DNA of 42,346 nt, from the NCBI GenBank assembly GCA_964609465.1, contig CAZSSQ010000005.1, positions 1 through 42,346 on the forward strand. Reading direction: 5' to 3'. Positions 15,638 through 23,753 of the stretch are shown here, piece by piece. The notes under the pieces are model-generated. The model did not search any database. It was not told the origin of the DNA and worked only from the letters and a program-made list of their open reading frames with translations. The DNA comes from CAVSBT01 sp964609465. GTDB taxonomy: Bacteria > Chloroflexota > Dehalococcoidia > DSTF01 > JALHUB01. A program made the translations under genes and the position numbers. The first letter of the stretch is position 1. Each line of letters opens with the position of its first letter.

Positions 15638-17191
15638 ATGTCGCGGCTAAGTCGTTTCGTCGCGCTTCTCATCGCCATCGGCGCACTGGCCATCGCCGGC
15701 CTGGCCTGCGGCTCGGAGTCAGAACCAGAGCCCACGGCGACCTCCGAACCCACGCAGGCCGTGCCGAGCCCCACCGCACGCGCAGAAGAGACGGAGGAGG
15801 CCGCCGGGGGCCCCAGCATCAGGGAGCTGGCCCAGTCCACCGTGCAGATCTGGGCCGTACTCCAGACGGGCGACACGTTCGAACCGGTTTGGAGCGGTTC
15901 GGGCAGCGTCATCTCGAAAGACGGCCTCATCTTGACGAATGCCCACGTGGTGGACAACCGCCTTGATGAGTATGACCAGTTGGCAGTGGCCGTCCTGAGC
16001 GCGACCGACGAGCCCCCTGAGCTCGCCTACCTGGCAGAGGTGGAGGCCGTTGACTACGCGCTGGACCTGGCCATCATCCGCATCGTGTCAGACCTGGGCG
16101 GCAGCCTCACGACGGTGGACCTTCCGACCGTCGAGATGGGAGACTCCGATGATGTGGAGATAGGCGACCACATCCGCATCCTCGGCTATCCAGGCATTGG
16201 CGGCGAGACAATCACGTTCACGGATGGTGTAGTGAGCGGCTTCGCCTCGGAGCGGGGGCTGAGCGGGCGGGCCTGGATCAAGACCGACGCCACCATCGCC
16301 GGCGGCAACAGCGGCGGCATGGCCGTCAACGACCGGGGCGAGCTCATCGGCGTGCCCACCATCGCGGGAGCCAGCGCGGACGAGCGGGAGCCCGTGGATT
16401 GTCGCTACGTGGCGGACACCAATGGGGACGGCGAGATCAACGACCTGGACTCCTGTGTGCCGGTAGGAGGGTTCATCAACGGACTGCGACCGGCGGACCT
16501 GTCGTCGCCCCTGCTCGAGGCTGTCGAGAGCGGCGAGGAGTACGTCGGGGCGTCGCCCGTTGAACTCGAACCGACCGGCGGCTTCGATACCAGCCAGATC
16601 ATGTTCTACAACCTGGTCTTCGCCGACGGCGTGACGCCCGACGACCAGCCGACCCAGGTATGGGATGCCCTCCCTTCGGGCCTGACCCACGCCTGCGCCT
16701 TCTGGGACTACGAGGGCATGGTGGACGGCATGACCTGGGAAGCCCTCTGGTTTGTCGATGGCGAGGTGAGCCAAGAGGGGAGCATCATCGACATCACCTG
16801 GACGGGCGGAGACGTCGGCAACTGGTGGGTCTGCATCATCGACGATGCGGGACTGTCGGACGGCCTGTACGAGGTGGTGCTCTTCGTGGAGGGCGAGGTG
16901 CAGCGCACTGGGGCGGTCTTCGTGGGCGGAGACCACCCGCCCGTCGAGTTCACCGTAGTCAATGAGTCCAGCGGGCCGATCTGCTACGCTTTCTTGTCTC
17001 CCTCCGGCGCCCAGAGCTGGGGTGAGGACGAGTTGGAAGCGGAGGAGATGATAGTACCTGGAGCGTCCCGCACGTGGCAGGTGCCCGCCGCCATCTATGA
17101 CCTGCTCCTGGACGACTGCGACCAGCGGACCCTGGCCGAGGAGTATGAGCTGGACGTGACCCGTGACCAGGTCTTTACCGTAACGGACTGA
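15638..17191 (+). CDS. Lipoprotein-like trypsin/HtrA-type serine protease with EF-hand-like loop
   Basis: This is a 517-residue exported protein. An N-terminal hydrophobic segment ends at GLAC (Cys24), a likely though imperfect lipobox, followed by a Thr/Pro/Glu-rich linker. The protease domain has the full triad: His103 in TNAHVV, Asp143 in ALDLAII, Ser225 in AGGNSGG. No PDZ domain follows, unlike DegP. Instead residues 260-271 (DTNGDGEINDLD) match a dockerin/EF-hand calcium loop. The C-terminal ~240 residues look like beta-sandwich modules with Trp/Cys pairs. The start follows GGGAGGTGGAC. It probably acts on the outer face of the membrane. Confidence 0.9.
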   Translation: MSRLSRFVALLIAIGALAIAGLACGSESEPEPTATSEPTQAVPSPTARAEETEEAAGGPSIRELAQSTVQIWAVLQTGDTFEPVWSGSGSVISKDGLILTNAHVVDNRLDEYDQLAVAVLSATDEPPELAYLAEVEAVDYALDLAIIRIVSDLGGSLTTVDLPTVEMGDSDDVEIGDHIRILGYPGIGGETITFTDGVVSGFASERGLSGRAWIKTDATIAGGNSGGMAVNDRGELIGVPTIAGASADEREPVDCRYVADTNGDGEINDLDSCVPVGGFINGLRPADLSSPLLEAVESGEEYVGASPVELEPTGGFDTSQIMFYNLVFADGVTPDDQPTQVWDALPSGLTHACAFWDYEGMVDGMTWEALWFVDGEVSQEGSIIDITWTGGDVGNWWVCIIDDAGLSDGLYEVVLFVEGEVQRTGAVFVGGDHPPVEFTVVNESSGPICYAFLSPSGAQSWGEDELEAEEMIVPGASRTWQVPAAIYDLLLDDCDQRTLAEEYELDVTRDQVFTVTD

Positions 17192-17327
17192 CACCCCGAT
17201 AGGACGCACCCCCGGCTCTCGGGCTGTCAACGCTGCTGATAGCGGGCCACCCTCTTCCCTCTCGGACGCAAGCCGCTCCCTTGCGCGGCGGAGGTGTCCG
17301 TCTGCCATCGCGGGAGCGTTCGGGGCC

Positions 17328-17356
17328 GTGACCATAGCTCCCAGGCCGGATATCAT
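17328..17356 (+). promoter_or_regulatory. Putative promoter of the MBL-fold gene
   Basis: GTGACC (17328-17333) and TATCAT (17351-17356) are 17 bases apart, ~27 bases before the ATG. The rest of 17192-17327 shows no gene. Confidence 0.45.
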
Positions 17357-17382
17357 AGTCGAGAGCACATCCGGAGAGAACG

Positions 17383-18024
17383 ATGGAGATCGTCTGGTTG
17401 GGCCATTCGTGCTTTCGGCTGCGCGCCCGCGAAGCCGCTGTTCTCACGGATCCCTGCCCCAAGAGCACCGGCTACAACATGGGGCGCCCCACGGCCGATA
17501 TCGTCACGGTGAGCCACGACCATGAGGGGCATAACGCCGTGGACGGGGTGGCCGGCTCCCCGCGGGTGGTGCGCGGCCCCGGCGAGTACGAGATGGCCGG
17601 CGTCCTCATCACCGGCATCCGCACCTACCATGACAATGAGCGAGGTGCCCGGCGGGGCATGAACACCGCCTTCATCATCGAGGCGGAGACCCTGCGCCTC
17701 TGCCACCTGGGTGACCTCGGCCACCTGCCGACGCCGGAGCAGGTGGAGGCCATGGGTGGCATCGACATCCTGCTGGTGCCTGTGGGCGGCGGCAACAGTC
17801 TGGACGCCGCCGCCGCCGCCGAGACCGTGAGCCTCCTGGAGCCCAAGCTGGTCATTCCCATGCACTACGCCACGCCGGTGACCACCCGCAAGCTGGACCC
17901 CCTGGATCGCTTCCTGAAGGAGATGGGCGCCTCTCCCACTCTAACCTCTCAGCCGCGCCTCTCGGTCAGCCACAGCAGCCTTCCCCACGAGACCCAGGTG
18001 GCCGTTCTAGAATACAAGCGATAG
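17383..18024 (+). CDS. Metallo-beta-lactamase-fold hydrolase (UlaG-like)
   Basis: This 213-residue protein opens with WLGHSCFRL, as in UlaG-type hydrolases. It has the metal motif VSHDHEGHN (HxHxxH variant SHDHEGH), HLGDLGHLP and IPMHYATP as further ligand regions. Family members hydrolyse lactones or phosphoesters, and the substrate here is unknown. GGAGAG precedes the ATG. It converges on the LysM/M23 gene across a terminator. The size is typical for this short MBL subgroup. Confidence 0.88.
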   Translation: MEIVWLGHSCFRLRAREAAVLTDPCPKSTGYNMGRPTADIVTVSHDHEGHNAVDGVAGSPRVVRGPGEYEMAGVLITGIRTYHDNERGARRGMNTAFIIEAETLRLCHLGDLGHLPTPEQVEAMGGIDILLVPVGGGNSLDAAAAAETVSLLEPKLVIPMHYATPVTTRKLDPLDRFLKEMGASPTLTSQPRLSVSHSSLPHETQVAVLEYKR

Positions 18025-18077
18025 CATGGCCCGCAGGCCAGCAGGCTGGCCTGGCGCCGCGCTGCACGAACACAAAG

Positions 18078-18099
18078 AGGCCAGGCTCAAGCCTGGCCT
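18078..18099. terminator. Bidirectional terminator, AGGCCAGGCT palindrome (class 2)
   Basis: A ten-bp perfect stem with a CA loop, flanked by AAAG and TTTAG, lies between convergent genes. It has nearly the same stem as 4879-4902. Confidence 0.75.
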
Positions 18100-18126
18100 T
18101 TAGATTGTCTCTGCCCCCTACAGGGG

Positions 18127-19344
18127 CTAGGGTAAGTAGCTCAGCGGGTCTACGCGGACGCCGTTGTCGATGACCTCGAAGTGGAGGTGGTTGCCTGTGC
18201 AGTACCCCGTGCAGCCCCCGTAGCCGAGAACGGTGCCCTGCGCCACCTGCTGGCCCTGGACGACGTTGATGCTGCTCAGGTGCGCGTAGAGGGTCTCGAT
18301 GCCGCCGGGGCTGACGACGACGACGTAGAGCCCGTAGGAACAGCACGCGTCACCGCCGGCGAAGGTAACGACGCCAGCGGTGGCGGCCAGTATGGGCGCA
18401 TTCGGATTATTGTACAGGTCAATGTCGATCCCGAGGGGATGAGACGGGCACATGTAGCTGGAGATGGGTCCGCTCGTGGGCCAGATCAGCCCCTCAGAGG
18501 GGGTGAAGGGCACCGCCGGTGCCGCCACCGGCGCAGCCGGCTCAGCAGCCGTGCCGTCGCCGGCGGGCTGCGCGGGCTCCACCGCCGCGGCCGCAGGCTC
18601 GGGCTCCGGTGGCGGAGGTATCGTCCCTCCCGGCACGAACACTAGCTGCTTCTCCTGGATGTCGTCCGGCTTCCCGATGCCGTTGGAGGTGAACGTGGTG
18701 ATGGCGCCCAGGTCGGCGTCGTACCGCGCCGCGATGTCGCTGAGGGTCTCATCCAGCCTCACCTCGTGAATGATGCCGTCCGCAGCCGGGATGCGCAGAA
18801 GCTGTCCCACGGCCAGGAAGTCCTTGTCGTTTATCTCGACGTTGTTCCAGATAAGGGACTCGGGCTGGAGGCCAAACCGAGCGGCAATGCTGCCCACGGT
18901 GTCGTTGGGTTGTACCTCGTAGATGGTGAAGATCGGCGGCGGCTCCAGGATTGCCGCCGGGGGAGTCGCTCCCGGCTCGGGGGTGACGGCGGCGGCGAAG
19001 ACGCGGGTCATCGGCTCATCCGGTTCATAGCTGACGGCCATGTCCTCCAGCCGGTTCACTTCCAGAGAGAACCCTGCATCCTCTGCCAGCACCTGTGATG
19101 TCTGGAGCGGGTTGAAGCCCTGGGGGACGGCAGCAGCCACGCCCGGCAGTGAGAGGCCGGCCATGGGATTGGTACCGGAATGGGAAGAGGAGAACAAATG
19201 GCCGGGGGAAAACGCCGTATACACCGCAGAACCCACGACGAGCAAGAGGATGAGGCCGTGGACGAACGGTCTGCGCTTTCCCTGGACATGGGGTAGGGCC
19301 GGAGGCGAAGCGTTCACCAGCCCTTTCGAGAGCGTCCTCTGCAA
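18127..19344 (-). CDS. LysM-domain M23-family peptidoglycan hydrolase
   Basis: This 405-residue membrane-anchored protein has a transmembrane helix at residues ~27-46. Two LysM modules follow at ~140-185 (YEVQPNDTVGSIAARFGL...) and ~190-235 (HEVRLDETLSDIAARYDA...). A Pro/Ala/Glu linker leads to a C-terminal M23 domain with SHPLGIDID, YAHLSS and NHLHFEV metal motifs. It binds and probably cleaves or remodels the cell wall outside the membrane. The start is uncertain: TTG 19344 gives the full-length form and GTG 19317 is an alternative; neither has a strong ribosome site. Confidence 0.88.
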   Translation of the reverse strand: MQRTLSKGLVNASPPALPHVQGKRRPFVHGLILLLVVGSAVYTAFSPGHLFSSSHSGTNPMAGLSLPGVAAAVPQGFNPLQTSQVLAEDAGFSLEVNRLEDMAVSYEPDEPMTRVFAAAVTPEPGATPPAAILEPPPIFTIYEVQPNDTVGSIAARFGLQPESLIWNNVEINDKDFLAVGQLLRIPAADGIIHEVRLDETLSDIAARYDADLGAITTFTSNGIGKPDDIQEKQLVFVPGGTIPPPPEPEPAAAAVEPAQPAGDGTAAEPAAPVAAPAVPFTPSEGLIWPTSGPISSYMCPSHPLGIDIDLYNNPNAPILAATAGVVTFAGGDACCSYGLYVVVVSPGGIETLYAHLSSINVVQGQQVAQGTVLGYGGCTGYCTGNHLHFEVIDNGVRVDPLSYLP

Positions 19345-19665
19345 CCGTGCAGAAGGGCGCTGGCCGAGCGTGCCTCTAATGCTCTAAGCCTCCTGCTCTA
19401 GGCGAGACCCCTGTCTCACCGTCCAACCAGTCTGCGCTCGTACCCCGCCCGACGAGCACACCGCAAGCATTGTACACCATGTTGTCAAGGGGGTCGAACC
19501 GGGAATCTGCCGATATTTGTCGAACCAAAGAGCGTACCAATATCGACCGATCGGCGTACCCCTCACGTAACAATTCTCGACAGGTGGCGGTGAAAAGCGC
19601 AGCGGAAAGCCGAGAAATGGGGACAGTAACATGAGGGCGGTGTTCAGGCTGCCCAGGGGCGCGGC
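19345..19665. other. Intergenic region between rho and the LysM/M23 gene
   Basis: No gene was recognised. It holds a plausible minus-strand promoter (19469-19498) and an unstructured leader. Overlapping frames at 19376-19669 have no ribosome site or family sequence. Confidence 0.45.
19469..19498 (-). promoter_or_regulatory. Putative promoter of the LysM/M23 gene
   Basis: TTCGAC (19493-19498) and TACAAT (19469-19474) are 18 bases apart on the minus strand. A perfect TTGACA also occurs at 19483-19488 but has no matching -10. Confidence 0.4.
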
Positions 19666-20940
19666 TCACACTTCCTGCTTAAGGGTGGTGAGAAACTCCT
19701 CGTTGGTCTGGGTGCGAGCGATGCGCTCCAGGAGGCGCTCGGTGGGCTCGGTGGGGTTAGGCGAATTGGAGCTGATGGCGGACATCATGCGGCGCACCAG
19801 CCACACCTGCTTGAGCAGGGGGTCGGGCAGCAGCAGTTCCTCACGGCGGGTGCTGCTGCGGTGGACATCGATAGACGGGAAGATGCGCCTCTCGGCCAGC
19901 CGCCGGTCCAGGTGCACCTCCATGTTGCCCGTGCCCTTGAACTCCTCGTAAATGACCTCGTCCATGCGGCTGCCGGTGTCGATGAGGCAGGCGGCGATGA
20001 TAGTCAGGCTGCCCCCCTCCTCGGTGTTGCGCGCCGCTCCGAAGAAGCGCTTGGCCGGGTAGAGGGCGATGGGGTCGATACCGCCGGTCAGGGTGCGACC
20101 GCTCGGAGGCATGGCAAGGTTGTAGGCGCGGGTAAGGCGGGTGATGCTGTCCAGCAGGATCACCACGTCTTTCGCGGATTCCACCAGCCGCTTAGCCCGG
20201 TTCAGAGCCATCTCCGCCACCCGGGTGTGCTCCTCCACCGGCTCATCGAAGGTGGAGGCAATGACCTCCCCCTCGACAGAGCGGACCATGTCTGTGACCT
20301 CCTCCGGGCGCTCGCCGATGAGGGCGACCATGAGATGAATGTCATCATAGTTGTGGGTTATGCCGTTGGCGATGGCCTTGAGGAGAAAGGTCTTGCCCGC
20401 CTTGGGGGGCGAAACGATTAGACCGCGCTGCCCCCGGCCGATGGGTGAGAGGAGGTTCATGACCCGCGTGGAGAGGTTCTGAGGGTCGAACTCCAGGTCT
20501 ATGAGCCGGTTGGGGAAGATGGCGGTGAGGCTCTCGAAGTAGGGGCGCTGCTTGGCCACCTCCGGGTCCAGTCCATTGACCGCCTCCACGCGCAAGAGGC
20601 CGTAGTACTTCTCGCTGTCCTTGGGCGGTCGCACCTGGCCCGTGACGTAATCGCCGGTGCGCAGGGCGAAGCGACGTATCTGAGACTGGGAGACGTAGAC
20701 GTCGTTGAGGCCCGGGAGCATGCTCTCGCCCCGCAGGAAGCCGTACCCATCGTCCACGATCTCCAGAACGCCGCCCGCGAAGAGGTTTCCCTCTTTCTCA
20801 GCCTGAGCCTGGAGGAGTCGATAGATGAGGTCCTGCTTCCGCATGCTGCTGAAGCCTGAGACGCCCAGCTCTTTCGCGAGCTCCATGAGGTCTTCGCGTG
20901 TCTTGGTTTCTAGTTCAGCAATGTTCACTTGGGCCGTCAC
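19666..20940 (-). CDS. rho: Transcription termination factor Rho
   Basis: This is the hexameric RNA-dependent ATPase that ends transcription. Domains in order are: an N-terminal helical region (residues ~5-45, TREDLMELAKELGV), an RNA-binding cold-shock domain (~50-125, EIVDDGYGFLR...), and a RecA-type ATPase. The ATPase has the Walker A loop PPKAGKT, the Walker B region VVILLDSITRL and the Q/R-loop region ending in SSTRREELLL. Length 424 is standard, without the long insertions of actinobacterial Rho. The start is GTG 20940. Its presence fits the many gene ends here that have hairpins but no T tract. Confidence 0.96.
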   Translation of the reverse strand: MTAQVNIAELETKTREDLMELAKELGVSGFSSMRKQDLIYRLLQAQAEKEGNLFAGGVLEIVDDGYGFLRGESMLPGLNDVYVSQSQIRRFALRTGDYVTGQVRPPKDSEKYYGLLRVEAVNGLDPEVAKQRPYFESLTAIFPNRLIDLEFDPQNLSTRVMNLLSPIGRGQRGLIVSPPKAGKTFLLKAIANGITHNYDDIHLMVALIGERPEEVTDMVRSVEGEVIASTFDEPVEEHTRVAEMALNRAKRLVESAKDVVILLDSITRLTRAYNLAMPPSGRTLTGGIDPIALYPAKRFFGAARNTEEGGSLTIIAACLIDTGSRMDEVIYEEFKGTGNMEVHLDRRLAERRIFPSIDVHRSSTRREELLLPDPLLKQVWLVRRMMSAISSNSPNPTEPTERLLERIARTQTNEEFLTTLKQEV

Positions 20941-21053
20941 CCGTAGCCTTGAGTGCTGAGTTGGGTAGACACAGACAGTTCGGGGAAGTCACACGGCGCC
21001 GGGAGATGTGACCTGCCTCAAGGCAAGACTGCGCCGTCCTTGGCGGCTGGCAT

Positions 21054-21081
21054 CATATACTAGCGCAGGTGCCAAGTGCAA
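21054..21081 (-). promoter_or_regulatory. Putative promoter of rho
   Basis: TTGCAC (21076-21081) and TATATG (21054-21059) are 16 bases apart on the minus strand. The leader would be ~105 bases. Confidence 0.35.
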
Positions 21082-21111
21082 GCCCTTTGGGACCTCCACC
21101 GAGAGAAAAAA

Positions 21112-21762
21112 CTACACCTGCATGTAGCGACGGGCATCAGCCAGGAAGCGTTCGATGCCCACGTCGGTCAGCGGGTGCTTGATCATGGCTTTGAGGACGG
21201 CGTAGGGCATGGTGCCGATGTGGGCGCCAGCGCGGGCCGCCGCCACGACATGCCTTGGATGCCGCAGGCTGGCCGCCAGCACCTGCGCCGGCAGGTGGTA
21301 GCGGTCGAAGATCTCCACTGCCTCCCGCACCACCTCCATCCCGTCGTGGCCGGCGTCGTCCAGGCGGCCCACGAAAGGGCTCACGTAGGTGGCCCCGGCC
21401 AGAGCCGCCAGGAGCGCCTGGTTGGTGGAGAAGACCAGAGTCATGTTGATGCGTACGCCCTCCTTCGAGAGGAGGGAGGTCGCCTCCAGACCGGCGGCAT
21501 CGCACGGTATCTTTACCACCACGTGTTCATGCCAGGCAGCGACGGCGCGGGCCTCCTTCAGGAGGCCGGGCACGTCCCGGGACAAGCACTCCGCCGAAAC
21601 GGGCCCCTTCACCACCTCGCAGATCTCCACCACCCGGTCCCGATAGGCGACACCGCTCTCCTTGGCCATGAGGGAAGGGTTGGTGGTCACACCGGAGAGG
21701 ATGCCCAGGCGGGCCGCCTCCCGGATCTCGTCGATGTTGGCAGTGTCCAGGAAGATACGCAT
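21112..21762 (-). CDS. Transaldolase / fructose-6-phosphate aldolase family protein
   Basis: This 216-residue protein belongs to the short transaldolase (TalC/FSA, MipB) family. The N-terminal FLDTANIDEI and GVTTNPSL are diagnostic, and the Schiff-base lysine is Lys84 in HVVVKIPC. The decameric short forms carry out either transaldolase or fructose-6-P aldolase reactions, and sequence alone does not separate them here. ATG 21762 fits the family N-terminus better than the upstream codon at 21792. It sits between pyrG and rho on the same strand and may be cotranscribed with either. Confidence 0.92.
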   Translation of the reverse strand: MRIFLDTANIDEIREAARLGILSGVTTNPSLMAKESGVAYRDRVVEICEVVKGPVSAECLSRDVPGLLKEARAVAAWHEHVVVKIPCDAAGLEATSLLSKEGVRINMTLVFSTNQALLAALAGATYVSPFVGRLDDAGHDGMEVVREAVEIFDRYHLPAQVLAASLRHPRHVVAAARAGAHIGTMPYAVLKAMIKHPLTDVGIERFLADARRYMQV

Positions 21763-21875
21763 CTGGCCGCTTTCTAGCAGGATTATCGGCAAACGGCGAG
21801 CGACTGCTCAGAGCCCGGCCTCAGGCTTGGCCCGAAAGCGCGGCGCTGTCAAGAGAAATTGTAACCGTTCCCATC

Positions 21876-21899
21876 GGGCGACGAAAGTCTCTGTCGCCC
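21876..21899 (-). terminator. Putative terminator after pyrG
   Basis: The arms GGGCGAC/GTCGCCC enclose a ten-base loop immediately after the pyrG stop. No T tract follows. Confidence 0.55.
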
Positions 21900-23594
21900 C
21901 TATATCTCCGGGGTCAAGCCAGCAGGCTTCCCTGCCTCTCTAAGGCCGCCCGCCGGGGTGGTGACGACGCCGCCCACCGCCGGCTCGGCGAAGCCGCCCG
22001 GTCGCGTCGTGATGGCTGCCGCCAGGAAGTCCCGGAACAGCGGGTGCGGCCGGTCGGGGCGGGAGCGGAACTCCGGGTGGAACTGGGTCCCCACCATGAA
22101 GGGGTGCCCCTGTATCTCGCAGATCTCTACCAGCTCGCCGTCGGGCGAGAGGCCACTGGGCACCAGCCCTACCCGGGCCAGCTCCTCCCGAAAGCGGTCG
22201 TTGAACTCGTAGCGGTGGCGGTGGCGCTCGAAGACCAGTTCCTCGCCGTAGGCGGCGTAGGCGCGGGTCCCGGGCACCAGGCGGCAGGGGTAGCTGCCCA
22301 GGCGCATCGTGCCGCCCTTCTCTCGCACCCCCTGCTGCTCCGTCAGCAGGCTGATGACCGGGTACGGGGTCTCCGGGTCAAACTCGGTGGAGTTCGGGGC
22401 ATTGCTCTCGAAGACGGCGCGGGCGGCCTCGACCACCATCACCTGGAGGCCCAGGCAGAGGCCCAGGTAGGGGACGCGGCGTGTGCGGGCGAAGCGGGCC
22501 GCCTCGATCTTGCCCTCGATGCCACGGTCGCCGAAGCCCCCCGGCACCACGATGCCCTGCGCCCCCGCCAGGAGGTTCTCGGCGCCCTGGCTCTCCAGGG
22601 CCTCCGAGTGCACCCACTCCAGTTCCACGGCCACGTCGTGGTGGATGCCGGCGTGGATGAGGGACTCCTTCACCGATATGTAGGCGTCGTGAAGCTCCAC
22701 GTACTTGCCGACTACGGCCACCGTCACGCGGCCCGAGGGGTTCATGAGCCTGTCCACCAGCCGCCGCCACTCGGAGAGGTCCCGCGAGCCGGCGGGCAGG
22801 TTCAGGCGCTCGATGACGTAGTCGCCCAGGCCCATCTCCTCCAGTACCAGGGGTACCTGGTAGATGCTGGGCATGGTGCGCAGGGGCATCACGGCGCGCG
22901 GGGGCACGTCGCAGAAGAGAGAGATCTTGTCGCGGATGTCCTGAGAGACCGGGTGATCGGCGCGGCAGACGATAACGTCAGGCTGTATTCCCATGCTGCG
23001 CAGCTCGCGGACGCTGTGCTGGGTGGGCTTGGTCTTCAGCTCGCCGGTGGAGATGTAAGGGAGGAGGGTAACGTGGATGTTCAGGGTGCCGTCGCGGCCC
23101 TCCTCGTTGCGCATCTGGCGGATGGCCTCCAGGAAGGGCTGGCCCTCGATGTCACCCACGGTGCCCCCCACCTCGACGATGACCACGTCGGCCCCCGTCT
23201 CCCGTCCGACGCCACGGATGCAGCCCTTTATCTCGTTGGTGAGGTGAGGGACGGGCTGGATGGTGCCGCCCAGGAAGTCGCCCCGGCGCTCCTTGGCGAT
23301 GACTGACTGGTAGATCTGGCCGGTGGTGACCGAGCTGGCGCGGGTGAGGTCCAGGTCGACGAAGCGCTCGTAGTGGCCCAGGTCCAGGTCCGTCTCCGCC
23401 CCGTCGCTGGTCACGAAGACCTCCCCATGCTGGTAGGGTGACATTGTGCCGGGGTCGACGTTCAGGTAGGGGTCGAGCTTCTGGATGGCGACGGAGATGT
23501 TCCGGCTCTTGAGGATGCGGCCAATAGCCGCTGTAGCTATGCCCTTGCCGACGGAGCTCACCACTCCGCCCGTGACGAATATGTACTTTGGCAT
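21900..23594 (-). CDS. pyrG: CTP synthase
   Basis: It makes CTP from UTP with ATP and glutamine. The synthetase domain starts with FVTGGVVSSVGKGI and includes the VEVGGTVGDIE and PYLNVDPGTMSP motifs. The C-terminal class I glutamine amidotransferase has the nucleophile Cys in YLGLCLGLQ, GGFGDRG as oxyanion loop, and FHPEF with the catalytic His/Glu. It has 564 residues; the last ~30 (Gly/Pro-rich) extend beyond the usual end. The ATG follows AGGGG at four bases. It has its own promoter and a leader hairpin. Confidence 0.97.
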   Translation of the reverse strand: MPKYIFVTGGVVSSVGKGIATAAIGRILKSRNISVAIQKLDPYLNVDPGTMSPYQHGEVFVTSDGAETDLDLGHYERFVDLDLTRASSVTTGQIYQSVIAKERRGDFLGGTIQPVPHLTNEIKGCIRGVGRETGADVVIVEVGGTVGDIEGQPFLEAIRQMRNEEGRDGTLNIHVTLLPYISTGELKTKPTQHSVRELRSMGIQPDVIVCRADHPVSQDIRDKISLFCDVPPRAVMPLRTMPSIYQVPLVLEEMGLGDYVIERLNLPAGSRDLSEWRRLVDRLMNPSGRVTVAVVGKYVELHDAYISVKESLIHAGIHHDVAVELEWVHSEALESQGAENLLAGAQGIVVPGGFGDRGIEGKIEAARFARTRRVPYLGLCLGLQVMVVEAARAVFESNAPNSTEFDPETPYPVISLLTEQQGVREKGGTMRLGSYPCRLVPGTRAYAAYGEELVFERHRHRYEFNDRFREELARVGLVPSGLSPDGELVEICEIQGHPFMVGTQFHPEFRSRPDRPHPLFRDFLAAAITTRPGGFAEPAVGGVVTTPAGGLREAGKPAGLTPEI

Positions 23595-23615
23595 TAGCCC
23601 CTGAATATAGACTCA

Positions 23616-23638
23616 GCGGCACCGCTGGGGGGTGCCGC
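23616..23638 (-). promoter_or_regulatory. Hairpin in the pyrG leader
   Basis: GCGGCACC and GGTGCCGC form an eight-bp stem with a seven-base loop between the predicted transcription start (~23640) and the ribosome site. Its role is unknown; pyrG leaders are regulated in some bacteria. Confidence 0.5.
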
Positions 23639-23646
23639 CCACCAAT

Positions 23647-23675
23647 ATCTTACGAGGGGGCGGGGAGGGTGTCAA
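23647..23675 (-). promoter_or_regulatory. Promoter of pyrG
   Basis: A perfect TTGACA (23670-23675) and TAAGAT (23647-23652) are 17 bases apart on the minus strand. Confidence 0.75.
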
Positions 23676-23704
23676 CACCTTGACCCGCCCTCGGCCAGGA
23701 GCTG

Positions 23705-23732
23705 GTAGGGGCGCAGCATGCTGCGCCCCTAC
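23705..23732. terminator. Perfect 28-base palindrome (class 3) after the AOR gene
   Basis: It has the same outer arm GTAGGGGCGCA as the palindrome at 14256-14283, with a different centre (GCATGC). It lies 21 bases past the AOR stop and before the pyrG promoter, so it probably insulates the two. Confidence 0.75.
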
Positions 23733-23753
23733 TTCGGCGTCTTTGAGGCGGCT

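Noticed and set aside
19376..19669. Minus-strand frames upstream of the LysM/M23 gene
   Set aside because: They overlap the promoter region, lack a ribosome site and resemble no family.
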